DNA of 64,000 nt from Rhizobium skierniewicense (GTDB lineage Bacteria > Pseudomonadota > Alphaproteobacteria > Rhizobiales > Rhizobiaceae): positions 310,001 to 374,000 of the forward strand of contig NZ_JACIDV010000002.1 in assembly GCF_014196515.1 (NCBI RefSeq), read 5' to 3'. The position numbers were made by a program, and so were the translations under genes. Each line of letters opens with the position of its first letter. Position 1 is the first letter of the stretch. Below the pieces are notes generated by a model, which saw only the letters and a program-made list of their open reading frames with translations, was not told the origin of the DNA and made no database searches. Positions 1-8,251 of the stretch are shown piece by piece.

Positions 1-1
1 C

Positions 2-742
2 CTGTTGTTCTTCCAGTTTGCGCGTAGCCACTGGAAGTGGTCTCCGCTGGTTGCAGCCTTGGTCATTTTCCCCTTCATCTCACTCGAAATGATCTTCCTT
101 GGTGCAAACCTGCTGAAAATCCATGACGGTGGCTATGTGCCGGTATTGCTGGCCATCGCCTTCACCATCATCATGACGACCTGGCAGCGGGGATCGAAAA
201 TCCTGTTTGCCAAGACCCGCCGCACGGATGTGCCATTGAAGGCATTCGTTGCTTCCGTCGAGAAGGAAAGCTCTCACGCGCCCGTGCGCATTCCCGGTAC
301 GGCGATCTTCCTGACCGGCGACCCGGAAACAGCACCTGCGGCCTTGCTGCACAATCTGAAACACAATCACGTCCTGCACGACAAGAACGTCATCCTGACG
401 ATCCGCACCGAGGACACGCCGCGTATTCATCCGGACAAGCGCTATACGATCACCAAGATCAGCGAGCGCTTCGTCGTCGTCGAACTGCATTTCGGCTTCA
501 TGGAAACCCAGAACGTCACGCAGGCATTGGGTTATCTGCGCCGCACTGGCTACAAGTTCGATATCATGTCGACATCGTTCTATCTGGGCCGTCGCAAACT
601 CGTCCCCGATCCGAAGTCCGGCATGCCTGGATGGCAGAACCGGCTGTTCATCGGGCTGGCTGAAACGGCGGCAGACCCGTCCGACTACTTCCGCCTGCCA
701 GCAAACCGCGTGGTCGAACTCGGATCTCATGTCGTGATCTGA
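2..742 (+). CDS. kup: Potassium uptake protein Kup, C-terminal part (5' end outside window)
   Basis: This is the 3' part of a Kup/HAK/KT-type potassium transporter, which imports K+ across the inner membrane with protons. The reading frame is open at the left edge, so the N-terminal membrane domain is missing. Visible are the last hydrophobic segments (PLVAALVIFPFISLEMIF and VPVLLAIAFTIIMTTW) and then the long cytoplasmic tail typical of the family, with GTAIFLTGDPETAPAALLHN, HNHVLHDKNVILTI and the ending GLAETAADPSDYFRLPANRVVELGSHVVI in pieces. The stop is TGA at 740-742, followed at once by a strong terminator, so the gene ends its transcription unit. The family call is firm; which kup paralogue it is cannot be told from the tail. 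Confidence 0.93.
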   Translation: MLFFQFARSHWKWSPLVAALVIFPFISLEMIFLGANLLKIHDGGYVPVLLAIAFTIIMTTWQRGSKILFAKTRRTDVPLKAFVASVEKESSHAPVRIPGTAIFLTGDPETAPAALLHNLKHNHVLHDKNVILTIRTEDTPRIHPDKRYTITKISERFVVVELHFGFMETQNVTQALGYLRRTGYKFDIMSTSFYLGRRKLVPDPKSGMPGWQNRLFIGLAETAADPSDYFRLPANRVVELGSHVVI

Positions 743-772
743 TCCACCATGCTATTTTTGAGAGCTATCGAG

Positions 773-803
773 CGCCATTCTTCGGGAGAAGAATGGCGTT
801 TTT
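773..803 (+). terminator. Rho-independent terminator after kup
   Basis: A perfect 11-bp stem (CGCCATTCTTC with GAAGAATGGCG, loop of 4 nt) is followed by five T residues at 799-803. It lies 30 nt after the kup stop. Confidence 0.9.
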
Positions 804-922
804 CGCAGGGTCACACGTTAACGTGACACGTTTCGCCCGAGTACCGTTAACCAAGCATCAAGGTTAATGAGAGATTATCCGGTCATACCAACTGTTTGAG
901 TCTGTGTGCCGGAGTGCGGGTT

Positions 923-2092
923 TTGCGTTCGAAAAATGTATCGCGTCGCGGGTTCTTCTTTTCGTTTGAAAAATGGACATCGCCTGTCATCTTCGGTCTC
1001 GCCGCATGGCTGGCCTTTCCATCTCTCGCTGCGCGTGCCGATCTTGCCTCGCTGCTGGCGGGGCTCGATGCAGGCGGCGAACAATGGCGCATGGTCTTGA
1101 CCAACTCGCCGGCAGGTTCCGTTCACAATGCGTCACTTGCATTCAACAATGCTGATGCCGCACCGGCGCTGAGTGGGTCCGGAATGATTACAGCAGACGG
1201 TCGGAAGGTAGCCTTCGTCACCGGCAAGAACGGCAAGGAGACCAGCCCCGATAGCGATCGCGTCAATCGCGCTGCCAAAAAGGGCCGTATCGTCACCACC
1301 GAAATCATGCAGCCACCGAAAGCCTTTACCGCAGGCTCCGTTCTCAACCGCACCAGCATGCTGGACACCAAGCCCTTAAAGGGAACCGATCGTACGGCAT
1401 TCGTGAAGTGGAAGAAGAGCAAGGACATCGAGCTGGCATCCTTCTACTTCCGCCGTGACGACAAGAAGGTCGAAAAGAACGTCTCGCCCATGGTGGCTGA
1501 GTTGATCACGAACCGTAACGCTGATGTGCTGGCCACCGCCTATGCGCCCGCAGCGCCTGATTTCGCGCGCGAATCGCCCTTCGATGCTATTTTGAAGAAG
1601 CCTGAGGCAGGCCGTTTCATTCCCAAAATCGCGTCCGATGACCACGCCTGGGCGGCAACGCCGCTTCCGGCAGAGGTGTTTTCCGCTGCCGAACAACAGT
1701 GTCTCGCATCCGGCATCTACTTTGAAGCGCGCGGCGAATCGGTAAAGGGACAGGCTGCCGTGGCCCAGGTCATCCTCAACCGTGTCCGCAATCCCTCCTA
1801 TCCGAAAACCATCTGTGGTGTGGTCTATCAGAACAAGGATTGGCGCAATCGTTGCCAGTTTTCCTTTGCCTGCGACAATATCAAGGACCGCATCAACTCC
1901 GAACGTCACTGGAAGATGGCCCGTGAAGTGGCCATGGCGACCTCTGCAGGCAAGATCTGGCTGACAGAAGTTGGTTCCGCGACCCATTATCACGCCGTCT
2001 ACGTCCGTCCTGCATGGGGCAAATCCATGAAGAAGGTCGGCAGAATCGGTCTTCACGTCTTCTATCGTACCTATGGCGGTGGTTGGAGCTGA
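923..2092 (+). CDS. SleB-type cell wall hydrolase, secreted or membrane anchored
   Basis: The C-terminal third matches the hydrolase_2 (SleB/CwlJ) family, which cuts peptidoglycan glycan strands. Seen are YFEARGES with the Glu expected to be catalytic, then GQAAVAQVILNRVRNPSYP, and a run with NRCQFSFACD. A hydrophobic segment near residues 20-40 (SPVIFGLAAWLAFPSLAARA) is a signal peptide or anchor, so the enzyme should act in the periplasm. The middle region, about residues 40-230, has low similarity to anything I recognise. The start is uncertain: TTG at 923 is preceded by GGAG at 911-914 with good spacing; TTG 896 and GTG 914 are in-frame alternatives without a ribosome site. The gene stands alone between two terminator/promoter regions. 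Although named after a spore protein, this family is common in non-sporulating rhizobia. Confidence 0.82.
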   Translation: MRSKNVSRRGFFFSFEKWTSPVIFGLAAWLAFPSLAARADLASLLAGLDAGGEQWRMVLTNSPAGSVHNASLAFNNADAAPALSGSGMITADGRKVAFVTGKNGKETSPDSDRVNRAAKKGRIVTTEIMQPPKAFTAGSVLNRTSMLDTKPLKGTDRTAFVKWKKSKDIELASFYFRRDDKKVEKNVSPMVAELITNRNADVLATAYAPAAPDFARESPFDAILKKPEAGRFIPKIASDDHAWAATPLPAEVFSAAEQQCLASGIYFEARGESVKGQAAVAQVILNRVRNPSYPKTICGVVYQNKDWRNRCQFSFACDNIKDRINSERHWKMAREVAMATSAGKIWLTEVGSATHYHAVYVRPAWGKSMKKVGRIGLHVFYRTYGGGWS

Positions 2093-2229
2093 TATTACGG
2101 GGTTTTTACCGGGATAACGCCACGAAAATTGCCGATTCCGAACGCCATTGCGGCCACAAATTCCAAAATCTAAAGCAAGTCTTTGTTTTAAATGAATAAA
2201 TTTGTATTCCGCGAAGCGCCCCCGGTGCC

Positions 2230-2258
2230 TTGACTAGAGAAGTCCCTAAAACTATGTT
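2230..2258 (+). promoter_or_regulatory. Sigma70-type promoter of the atpIBEF'F operon
   Basis: TTGACT at 2230-2235 and TATGTT at 2253-2258 are separated by exactly 17 nt. This leaves a leader of about 100 nt before atpI. No other promoter-like pair is as good in the 270-bp gap 2093-2362. Confidence 0.65.
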
Positions 2259-2362
2259 GCGCGCGACTTCAGAGCGGGCTGGAACAGGCTTGAAGCCCTG
2301 CCGTTTACAACTCCAAAGAGTTCTGGCAATGCCAGTATGGAGACAAAGGGTGGGATTTGGCC

Positions 2363-2728
2363 ATGACCGGCAACCGTAACGATAGTCTGGATGAGCGCCG
2401 CAAGCGCCTTGCCGATGAGTTGGCAAAGGTGAAGGCGGAGGACGACGCGGAAGCGCGGACGGAGCAGAACGCAGCGGAGACCCGGAAGGGTTTTGCAATG
2501 GCGATTAAGCTCTCTTCCGAATTCATTTCCGCAGTCATCGTCGGCGCGATGCTGGGTTATCTTCTGGACCATTTTGCTGGCACGTCGCCGTGGGGGATGA
2601 TCGTTCTTCTTCTTCTCGGGTTTTGTGCGGGCGTGTTGAACGTTTTGCGTTCCGCCGGAGTGGTGGCCAAGCCGCCGCTTCTCGAAGGCGGACTGGGAAA
2701 AGACAAGGGTGGGAAGCAGGGCGACTGA
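2363..2728 (+). CDS. atpI: ATP synthase protein I (AtpI)
   Basis: AtpI is a small membrane protein encoded first in many atp operons; it helps assemble the c-ring and may assist Mg2+ supply. The protein is 121 residues. A charged N-terminal helix (NRNDSLDERRKRLADELAKV) is followed by two membrane segments, about residues 50-70 (SSEFISAVIVGAMLGYLLDH) and 78-98 (GMIVLLLLGFCAGVLNVL). The ATG at 2363 is preferred over TTG at 2357 because AGGG and GGGA lie just upstream at usual distance. It is first in a five-gene Fo operon, 62 nt before atpB. The layout and topology make the call secure despite weak sequence conservation. Confidence 0.88.
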   Translation: MTGNRNDSLDERRKRLADELAKVKAEDDAEARTEQNAAETRKGFAMAIKLSSEFISAVIVGAMLGYLLDHFAGTSPWGMIVLLLLGFCAGVLNVLRSAGVVAKPPLLEGGLGKDKGGKQGD

Positions 2729-2790
2729 TACGCTCCTTCCCATAGACAGTTAAGTGCCGTCACGAGCGGCAACAGGTAAGAGGGCAGCCG

Positions 2791-3540
2791 GTGGCAAACG
2801 ATCCGACGCATCAGTTCATTGTACAGCCGATCATCCCGATTGAAATCGGTGGCGTGGATTTCTCGTTCACCAACGCGTCTCTGTTCATGGTTGCCACTGT
2901 CGCTGCCGCATCCGGTTTTCTTTATTTCGCAACGTCCAACCGCGGTCTGATTCCCGGCCGTATGCAGTCCGTTGCCGAAATGTCCTACGAATTCATCGCC
3001 TCGATGCTGCGCGAAGGTGCGGGCAAAAAGGGAATGGTCTTCTTCCCATTCGTCTTCTCGCTGTTCATGTTCGTTCTGACGGCAAACCTTCTGGGCATGT
3101 TCCCATACTTCTTCACCGTCACCAGCCAGATCATCGTGACCTTTGCGCTCTCGTGCTTGGTCATTGGAACGGTGGTCGTTTACGGTTTCTATAAGCATGG
3201 CCTGCATTTCCTTGGCATCTTCGCGCCGCAGGGTGTTCCGGCAGTTCTTCTTCCGCTCGTGTCATCGATCGAAATCATATCCTTCCTGTCGCGTCCGATC
3301 AGCCTTTCCGTTCGTCTGTTTGCGAACATGCTGGCCGGTCACATCACGCTGAAGGTCTTCTCGGGCTTCGTCGCTTCCATGGGTGCCTTGGGCGCCCTTG
3401 GTATCGGTGGCGCAATCCTGCCACTCATCATGACGGTCGCAATGACCGGTCTGGAATTTCTCGTCGCCTTCCTGCAGGCATACGTCTTCGCGGTACTGAC
3501 TTGCATGTACCTGAACGATGCCGTGCATGGTGGTCACTGA
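2791..3540 (+). CDS. atpB: F0F1 ATP synthase subunit a
   Basis: Subunit a forms the proton half-channels beside the rotating c-ring. The 249-residue protein has five to six hydrophobic helices and the family signature [18 protein letters not shown]. Arg175 in SVRLFANM corresponds to the essential stator arginine (Arg210 of E. coli). The C-terminal helix carries the conserved Glu and Gln of [17 protein letters not shown]. Translation starts at GTG 2791 after AGAGGG. The gene follows atpI and precedes atpE by 71 nt in the same operon. Nothing is missing, and length is normal for alphaproteobacteria. Confidence 0.97.
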   Translation: MANDPTHQFIVQPIIPIEIGGVDFSFTNASLFMVATVAAASGFLYFATSNRGLIPGRMQSVAEMSYEFIASMLREGAGKKGMVFFPFVFSLFMFVLTANLLGMFPYFFTVTSQIIVTFALSCLVIGTVVVYGFYKHGLHFLGIFAPQGVPAVLLPLVSSIEIISFLSRPISLSVRLFANMLAGHITLKVFSGFVASMGALGALGIGGAILPLIMTVAMTGLEFLVAFLQAYVFAVLTCMYLNDAVHGGH

Positions 3541-3611
3541 GAAGTAAAGTCGCTGGCCCCGGAAACCGGGTGTCAAAAATAGCCGCAACAACCCATTCTA
3601 AGGAGCTTAAC

Positions 3612-3839
3612 ATGGAAGCGGAAGCAGCAAAGTACATCGGCGCAGGTCTCGCATGCCTCGGCATGGCTGGTACGTCCCTCGCTCTCGGCCGTATCTTCGG
3701 CGATTTCTTGTCGGGCGCACTGCGCAATCCATCTGCCGCTGACAGCCAGTTCGGCCGTCTGGTATTCGGCTTTGCCGTCACGGAAGCTTTGGGCATCTTC
3801 TCGTTGCTCGTCGCTCTCCTTCTCCTGTTCGCTGTCTAA
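3612..3839 (+). CDS. atpE: F0F1 ATP synthase subunit c
   Basis: This is the 75-residue hairpin proteolipid that builds the rotor ring of Fo. Two membrane helices flank the polar loop Arg38-Asn39-Pro40, which contacts F1. Glu58 in AVTEALGIF is the carboxylate that carries the proton; alphaproteobacteria use Glu here instead of the Asp of E. coli. A strong ribosome site (AAGGAG at 3599-3605) precedes ATG 3612, fitting the need for about ten copies per complex. There are 77 nt before the next gene and no visible terminator in between. Confidence 0.97.
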   Translation: MEAEAAKYIGAGLACLGMAGTSLALGRIFGDFLSGALRNPSAADSQFGRLVFGFAVTEALGIFSLLVALLLLFAV

Positions 3840-3916
3840 TATCAGCATCAGGTTTGGATCACGGCTCGCACCGCGTGCCGTGATCTTTCGCATTTGCACG
3901 ACCCCTGGAGGTGAGC

Positions 3917-4555
3917 ATGTTCGTGACCGAGGCTTTGGCCCAGTCAGCACCGGCGACAAGTGAAACGAATACCGGAACTCCGGCTATCGGTCAGACTGCC
4001 CCGGAAGCAACACATACGGAAACCGGAGTGGCACACGATGCCGGTCACGGGTCCCCTGTGTTTCCACCGTTCGATCAGTCCACTTACGCATCCCAGCTTC
4101 TTTGGCTGGCCATCACGTTCGGCCTTTTCTACGTGCTCATGAAAAAGGTCATCGTGCCGCGCGTTGGCGGAATTCTCGAAGACCGTCATGGCCGTATCGC
4201 ACAGGACCTCGATGAAGCATCCCGGCTGAAGGCCGAGGCAGATGCTGCGATCGAAACCTATGAAAAAGAATTGAGCGCAGCGCGCGCCAAGGCCGGTTCC
4301 ATCGCCGCTGCCGCCCGCGAAGCAGCGAAAGTCAAGGCAGATGCAGATCGCGCCGCAATCGAGGCTGACCTTTCCCAAAAGGTCGCAGCGGCGGAAGCAC
4401 GCATTGAAACGATCAAGCAGCAGGCATTTGCCGATGTCGGTACCATTGCCGAGGAAACCGCGACCGCGATCGTCGATCAATTGATCGGCCTCAAGGTCAA
4501 GGATACGGATGTGAAAGCCGCAGTGGCCGCCGTGTCCGTTGTGAAGGGAGCTTGA
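3917..4555 (+). CDS. atpF2: F0F1 ATP synthase subunit b' (second b-type subunit)
   Basis: Alphaproteobacteria build the peripheral stalk from two different b-type chains. This 212-residue chain has a Thr/Pro/Ala-rich N-terminal extension of about 45 residues, one membrane helix (about 55-75, [19 protein letters not shown]), the family-typical [15 protein letters not shown], and a long Ala/Glu/Lys coiled coil. ATG 3917 is chosen because GGAGG lies just before it; an in-frame GTG at 3911 overlaps that site. The stop at 4555 is one base from the ATG of atpF at 4557, so the two stalk chains are likely translated in step. Some annotations name it atpG. Confidence 0.93.
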   Translation: MFVTEALAQSAPATSETNTGTPAIGQTAPEATHTETGVAHDAGHGSPVFPPFDQSTYASQLLWLAITFGLFYVLMKKVIVPRVGGILEDRHGRIAQDLDEASRLKAEADAAIETYEKELSAARAKAGSIAAAAREAAKVKADADRAAIEADLSQKVAAAEARIETIKQQAFADVGTIAEETATAIVDQLIGLKVKDTDVKAAVAAVSVVKGA

Positions 4556-4556
4556 T

Positions 4557-5042
4557 ATGGCGTTTGATGCAACATTTTTCGCCCTCGTCGGTCTTATCCT
4601 TTTCTTCGTCCTGATTGCCTATCTCAAGGTGCCAGGCATGCTGGCAAACTCGCTTGATGAACGCGCTGGCAACATCAAGGAAGAACTCGCCGAGGCAAAG
4701 CGCCTGCGTGAAGAGGCTCAGCATCTGCTGGCCGAATATCAGCGCAAGCGCAAGGAAGCCGAAGCCGATGCAGCCAATATCATTGCGGCTGCCGAGCGTG
4801 AAGCGGCTGCCCTGACATCCGAAGCCAAGGTGAAGACGGAAGAATTTGTCGCCCGTCGCAACGCTTTGTCGGAACAGAAGATCAAGCAGGCGGAAACGGA
4901 CGCAATAGGCGCCGTACGTTCCGCCGCCGTCGACCTTGCGATCGCCGCGTCCGAGAAAATCCTCGCTGAAAAGACCACCGCTGCTGCAAAGGCCAAGCTT
5001 TTCAGCACAGCAGTGAGCGAAGTCAAGACCCGTCTGAATTAA
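4557..5042 (+). CDS. atpF: F0F1 ATP synthase subunit b
   Basis: This is the partner stalk subunit, 161 residues. A single N-terminal membrane helix (FFALVGLILFFVLIAYLKVP) is followed by a continuous amphipathic helix, with the family pattern LDERAGNIKEELAEAKRLRE and repeated Ala/Glu/Lys heptads to the end. It lies 1 nt after atpF2 and is the last gene of the operon, with a rho-independent terminator about 50 nt after its stop. The F1 genes (atpHAGDC) are not in this window, which is the usual split arrangement in Rhizobiales. Confidence 0.95.
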   Translation: MAFDATFFALVGLILFFVLIAYLKVPGMLANSLDERAGNIKEELAEAKRLREEAQHLLAEYQRKRKEAEADAANIIAAAEREAAALTSEAKVKTEEFVARRNALSEQKIKQAETDAIGAVRSAAVDLAIAASEKILAEKTTAAAKAKLFSTAVSEVKTRLN

Positions 5043-5090
5043 GAATAGACGGTCGGCCGCGTTAAAGCCCCACCCGTTTCCAAAATTTGT

Positions 5091-5121
5091 AGCCCCGCTG
5101 AGCAATCGGCGGGGCTTTTTG
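5091..5121 (+). terminator. Terminator of the atpIBEF'F operon
   Basis: AGCCCCGC at 5091-5098 pairs with GCGGGGCT at 5109-5116 over a 10-nt loop and is followed by a T run. Confidence 0.88.
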
Positions 5122-5444
5122 TTGGTGTATTGCGCGCTGATTGCTCCGAGAGTTTGGTGCAGATGCTCGACGCTATCTATTGCTCAAGAAATTGATGAGT
5201 GGCGTCGAGCTGGCCATTCGGTGTTGCTTCCTACGGAACCGCTCAGAAGGGGCTATGGATTGAGTGTATTACGCAAATGAAATTTAATGAAATATCAATA
5301 ACAAAAAAATAATATATCGACGTATTCAAGGCATGAATTGTATTCACGGCAATGTTCCGACAATCCGCGCTTTTGGCTACTACCAAGTCTTGAGTAAAGA
5401 CATACTGCCCTTGCATCGTCCAATATTCACTTTGAGGGACTATT
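5122..5444. other. Gene-free, AT-rich upstream region of MCP 1
   Basis: No coding frame is credible here. A 9-bp inverted repeat (GCTCGACGC at 5165-5173, GCGTCGAGC at 5202-5210) is present, and 5270-5335 is markedly AT-rich, unlike the flanks. The promoter of the downstream chemoreceptor should lie in the AT-rich part, but no clear -35/-10 pair stands out. Confidence 0.5.
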
Positions 5445-7277
5445 ATGAAGCTATCCATTGGTATTGTTCTTGCTGGTCTCTCAGGCGTCATGTTGTTGGT
5501 TGCAGGTGTGCAGGGAATGGCCTCGATTTCCTCCCTCAATCAGATCAGAGGCGGTATCGATACCATCGTGGATAGCCGCGTTCCGTCCTTTATCCTGTTG
5601 GGCAAGATCAATGGGCAACTTGGCGACGTTCGCAACGCCCAAAGTTCGATCGTAACGTCTAAAACCGATAGCTGGCTGCAATTCGAAGGACAAATGCAGG
5701 CCACCCGTGCGGCGCTGGATGCGGATATGCGTACGTATAAGAGTTATCTCGTCGATGAGGCGGACAAAAAGTATTTCGCTTCATTCGATGAAAAATGGAA
5801 ACTGGCAGAGGCACGCTGGAACGACGTGAAGGCGTTGCTGGCGGCTGGAAAGATCGAGGACGCGCGGGCAAGTTTCGTTGGCGAGGCCCTTGCGGCGTAC
5901 GGTGAAGCCAAGGCGGTTTTGCAGTCTGCAGTGGATGATATGGAAATGGATGTCCGGGGCGAGGGTGAAGTCACGGCACAGGCTGCCGCCTCTGCCTCTA
6001 CGCTCAACTATATCTCACTCGGCATTGCGCTTGTCATTGGTGTCGGCGCTGCTCTCTTCGGAAATTTCCATCTTGCCAGACCGTTGGTGCGGATGACCGG
6101 TGTGATGCGTCGTCTTTCGGATGGTGACACGGATATCACCATTCCTGGAAGCGGCAGGAAAGACGAGATCGGTGCGATGGCGGGAGCTGTCGAGGTCTTC
6201 CGTCAGAGTGCTATCGAAAACAAACGTCTGGAAGCGCAGGCGGAAACAAACCGTCAGCAAGCTGAGGTCGAGCGTCTTGCCACGCAGCAAAAAGCTGAGG
6301 CTGATGCAGAGGAAAGACTGCGGATCGCCACATCTGGATTGGCGGATGGCTTGCGCCGCCTGGCTTCCGGCGATCTCGCCTTCCAGATCAATGACGTCTT
6401 CGCGCCGGATTTTGAGCCTTTGCGTCAAGACTTCAACCGCTCGCTCAAGCAACTGGGCGCCACTATGTCGGAAATCGCCCATTCCATTGACGCCATGAAC
6501 AATGGGACTCGCGAAATTGCGGACGGATCGGCTGACCTGTCGAAACGGACGGAACAACAGGCCGCAACCCTTGAGGAAACTGCGGCCGCGCTCGATCAGA
6601 TCACCGTCAATGTCAGCAACTCCACCAAACGTGTGCATGAAGCACGAGGGGCAGCAACCGAGGCGAACCGCGCAGCCAAGGTGTCGGGTGACGTCGTCGC
6701 CACCGCTGTCGATGCGATGCACCGGATAGAGCAATCGTCAGGGCAAATCTCAAGTATCATCGTCGTCATCGATGAGATCGCGTTCCAGACCAACCTTCTT
6801 GCCCTCAACGCCGGTGTTGAGGCCGCTCGCGCGGGCGAAGCTGGCAAGGGCTTTGCGGTTGTGGCCCAGGAGGTGCGTGAACTCGCACAACGGTCTGCCA
6901 AGGCCGCCAAGGAAATTAAGGAATTGATCGGCAAGTCGTCGGTGGAAGTCGAGAACGGTGTCAATCTCGTGCGACAGACCGGCGATGCGTTGAAAACCAT
7001 CGAAAGCCACGTGACCGTCATGAACGAACACATGGGCGCAATTGCCTCGTCCGCTCAGGAACAGGCAACGGGTTTGGCAGAGCTCAACACAGCCGTCAAT
7101 CAGATGGACCAGACCACCCAGCAAAATGCTGCAATGGTGGAAGAGACGACCTCTGCGACATCGGCGCTGGCAGGCGAAAGCGAAAAGTTGCGGACGCTTC
7201 TGCAACAGTTCCAGCTTGCCCAATCGGGGTCGCAGGGTCGTGATCATGGTGTTTATCAGGTGAGGCGCGCTGGCTGA
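5445..7277 (+). CDS. Methyl-accepting chemotaxis protein 1
   Basis: This 610-residue receptor should sit in the inner membrane and signal to CheA/CheW. It has a membrane helix at the N-terminus (residues 3-25), a mostly helical periplasmic domain of about 160 residues resembling four-helix-bundle sensors, a second membrane helix near 188-208, one HAMP domain (about 209-262, RPLVRMTGVMRRLSDGDTD), a second HAMP-like segment (about 295-345) and the signalling domain. The signalling tip AFQTNLLALNAGVEAARAGE and the flanking AVVAQEVRELAQRSA are intact. It lacks the aromatic C-terminal pentapeptide of MCP 3. The ligand cannot be told. GAGGGA precedes ATG 5445. It lies between the atp operon and rnhB. 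Confidence 0.93.
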   Translation: MKLSIGIVLAGLSGVMLLVAGVQGMASISSLNQIRGGIDTIVDSRVPSFILLGKINGQLGDVRNAQSSIVTSKTDSWLQFEGQMQATRAALDADMRTYKSYLVDEADKKYFASFDEKWKLAEARWNDVKALLAAGKIEDARASFVGEALAAYGEAKAVLQSAVDDMEMDVRGEGEVTAQAAASASTLNYISLGIALVIGVGAALFGNFHLARPLVRMTGVMRRLSDGDTDITIPGSGRKDEIGAMAGAVEVFRQSAIENKRLEAQAETNRQQAEVERLATQQKAEADAEERLRIATSGLADGLRRLASGDLAFQINDVFAPDFEPLRQDFNRSLKQLGATMSEIAHSIDAMNNGTREIADGSADLSKRTEQQAATLEETAAALDQITVNVSNSTKRVHEARGAATEANRAAKVSGDVVATAVDAMHRIEQSSGQISSIIVVIDEIAFQTNLLALNAGVEAARAGEAGKGFAVVAQEVRELAQRSAKAAKEIKELIGKSSVEVENGVNLVRQTGDALKTIESHVTVMNEHMGAIASSAQEQATGLAELNTAVNQMDQTTQQNAAMVEETTSATSALAGESEKLRTLLQQFQLAQSGSQGRDHGVYQVRRAG

Positions 7278-7287
7278 TAGACAGCGC

Positions 7288-7941
7288 TCACTCCACGCGC
7301 ATTGGGCTGAAACTCATGCGGTGAAGCGGACAGGCGCCATTGGTCTCGATGGCGCGCAGATGTGCCGGCGTGCCGTATCCCACATGCGCTTCAAAACCAT
7401 AAGCCGGATAGATTGATCCGGCCTTTTCCATCATCCTGTCACGGGTCACCTTCGCGACGATGGAGGCGGCGGCAATCGAAACCGATCGCGCATCGCCCTT
7501 GATCACTGCTTTGCCGAGGCAGGGTATGCCGGGAGGAATATCACGTCCATCGGCGAGCACGAGAGCGGGCGCGGTCTGAAGTCCAAGCACAGCCCGGCGC
7601 ATGGCATCCAGGCTGGCCCTCAGAATGTTCATCCGGTCGATGAGCAGAGGTCCGGATGAGGCGATGGAAACGATGGATGTTTCCAGAATCTTCTCAAACA
7701 GAAACGCGCGACGCGCCTTGGACAGCTTTTTCGAATCGTTTAGCCCATCGGGTATGTTGTCGGGATCGAGAATAACGGCGGCGGCAACGACGGGTCCGGC
7801 CAGCGGGCCGCGCCCAGCTTCATCCGTCCCGGCCACTGGCCACTCACCACGCTGTTTCGCCTCAAGCTCCAGACTAAAATCCGGGCCGGAGTTTACAAAG
7901 TCAAAGAGGGCAGGAGAATCGGATGCTGTGCGTCGTTTCAT
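7288..7941 (-). CDS. rnhB: Ribonuclease HII
   Basis: RNase HII removes ribonucleotides from DNA and RNA in RNA-DNA hybrids. The signature [21 protein letters not shown] near residues 38-58 contains the Asp-Glu metal ligands, and LADGRDIPP and [14 protein letters not shown] give further family motifs. ATG 7941 gives 217 residues, near the usual family length; an in-frame TTG at 7977 would add 12 residues without better conservation. The gene is convergent with MCP 1, leaving 10 nt between stops. The 5' side is followed by the small disrupted gene and the radical SAM gene on the same strand. Confidence 0.95.
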   Translation of the reverse strand: MKRRTASDSPALFDFVNSGPDFSLELEAKQRGEWPVAGTDEAGRGPLAGPVVAAAVILDPDNIPDGLNDSKKLSKARRAFLFEKILETSIVSIASSGPLLIDRMNILRASLDAMRRAVLGLQTAPALVLADGRDIPPGIPCLGKAVIKGDARSVSIAAASIVAKVTRDRMMEKAGSIYPAYGFEAHVGYGTPAHLRAIETNGACPLHRMSFSPMRVE

Positions 7942-8034
7942 TGGCGGAAACTGACACAGGCAACCGATCTCCTGCAAGCCCCCGGTCGCAGGGTGTGCAG
8001 CAACCCACGGGGCGGAGGGGTGCTGGCTGAGGTC

Positions 8035-8237
8035 TCATGACCTCAAGCTCTTCTCATCGGGGCGGAAGAGCGAACCCATGCGAGGCGGCAGATCACCGGG
8101 GGCGTATAACCCGTAGCGCAGGGCATAGACGCTACGGGTATTCTTGAACATCAGCCAGAACCGACCTTCGATTTCAGGCTTTTCCGATTGAGCGGCAAGC
8201 GCAATCTCCTAGCGCATGCCGTGATTTCGACCATCAT
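8035..8237 (-). pseudogene. Small gene with a frame disruption, downstream of the radical SAM gene
   Basis: On the minus strand an ATG at 8237 or 8234 opens MMVEITACA, after which that frame reads Arg-Arg and soon stops. A second frame, closed upstream by a TAG at 8209-8211, continues as EIALAAQSEKPEIEGRF, WLMFKNTRSVYALRYGLYAP and GDLPPRMGSLFRPDEKS to a TGA at 8035-8037. The second frame looks like real protein. The two frames join if the ribosome slips back one base, or if one base was lost, near the tandem AGG-AGA codons around 8207-8212. The full product would be about 67 residues. I do not recognise the family. An internal ATG at 8151 could make a 38-residue product. It begins 14 nt after the radical SAM stop. 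Sequencing error remains possible. Confidence 0.5.
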
Positions 8238-8251
8238 ATTGGCTTCGACTG

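Noticed and set aside
896-922. TTG 896 as start of the SleB-type gene
   Set aside because: No ribosome site precedes it, while GGAG stands 8 nt before TTG 923.
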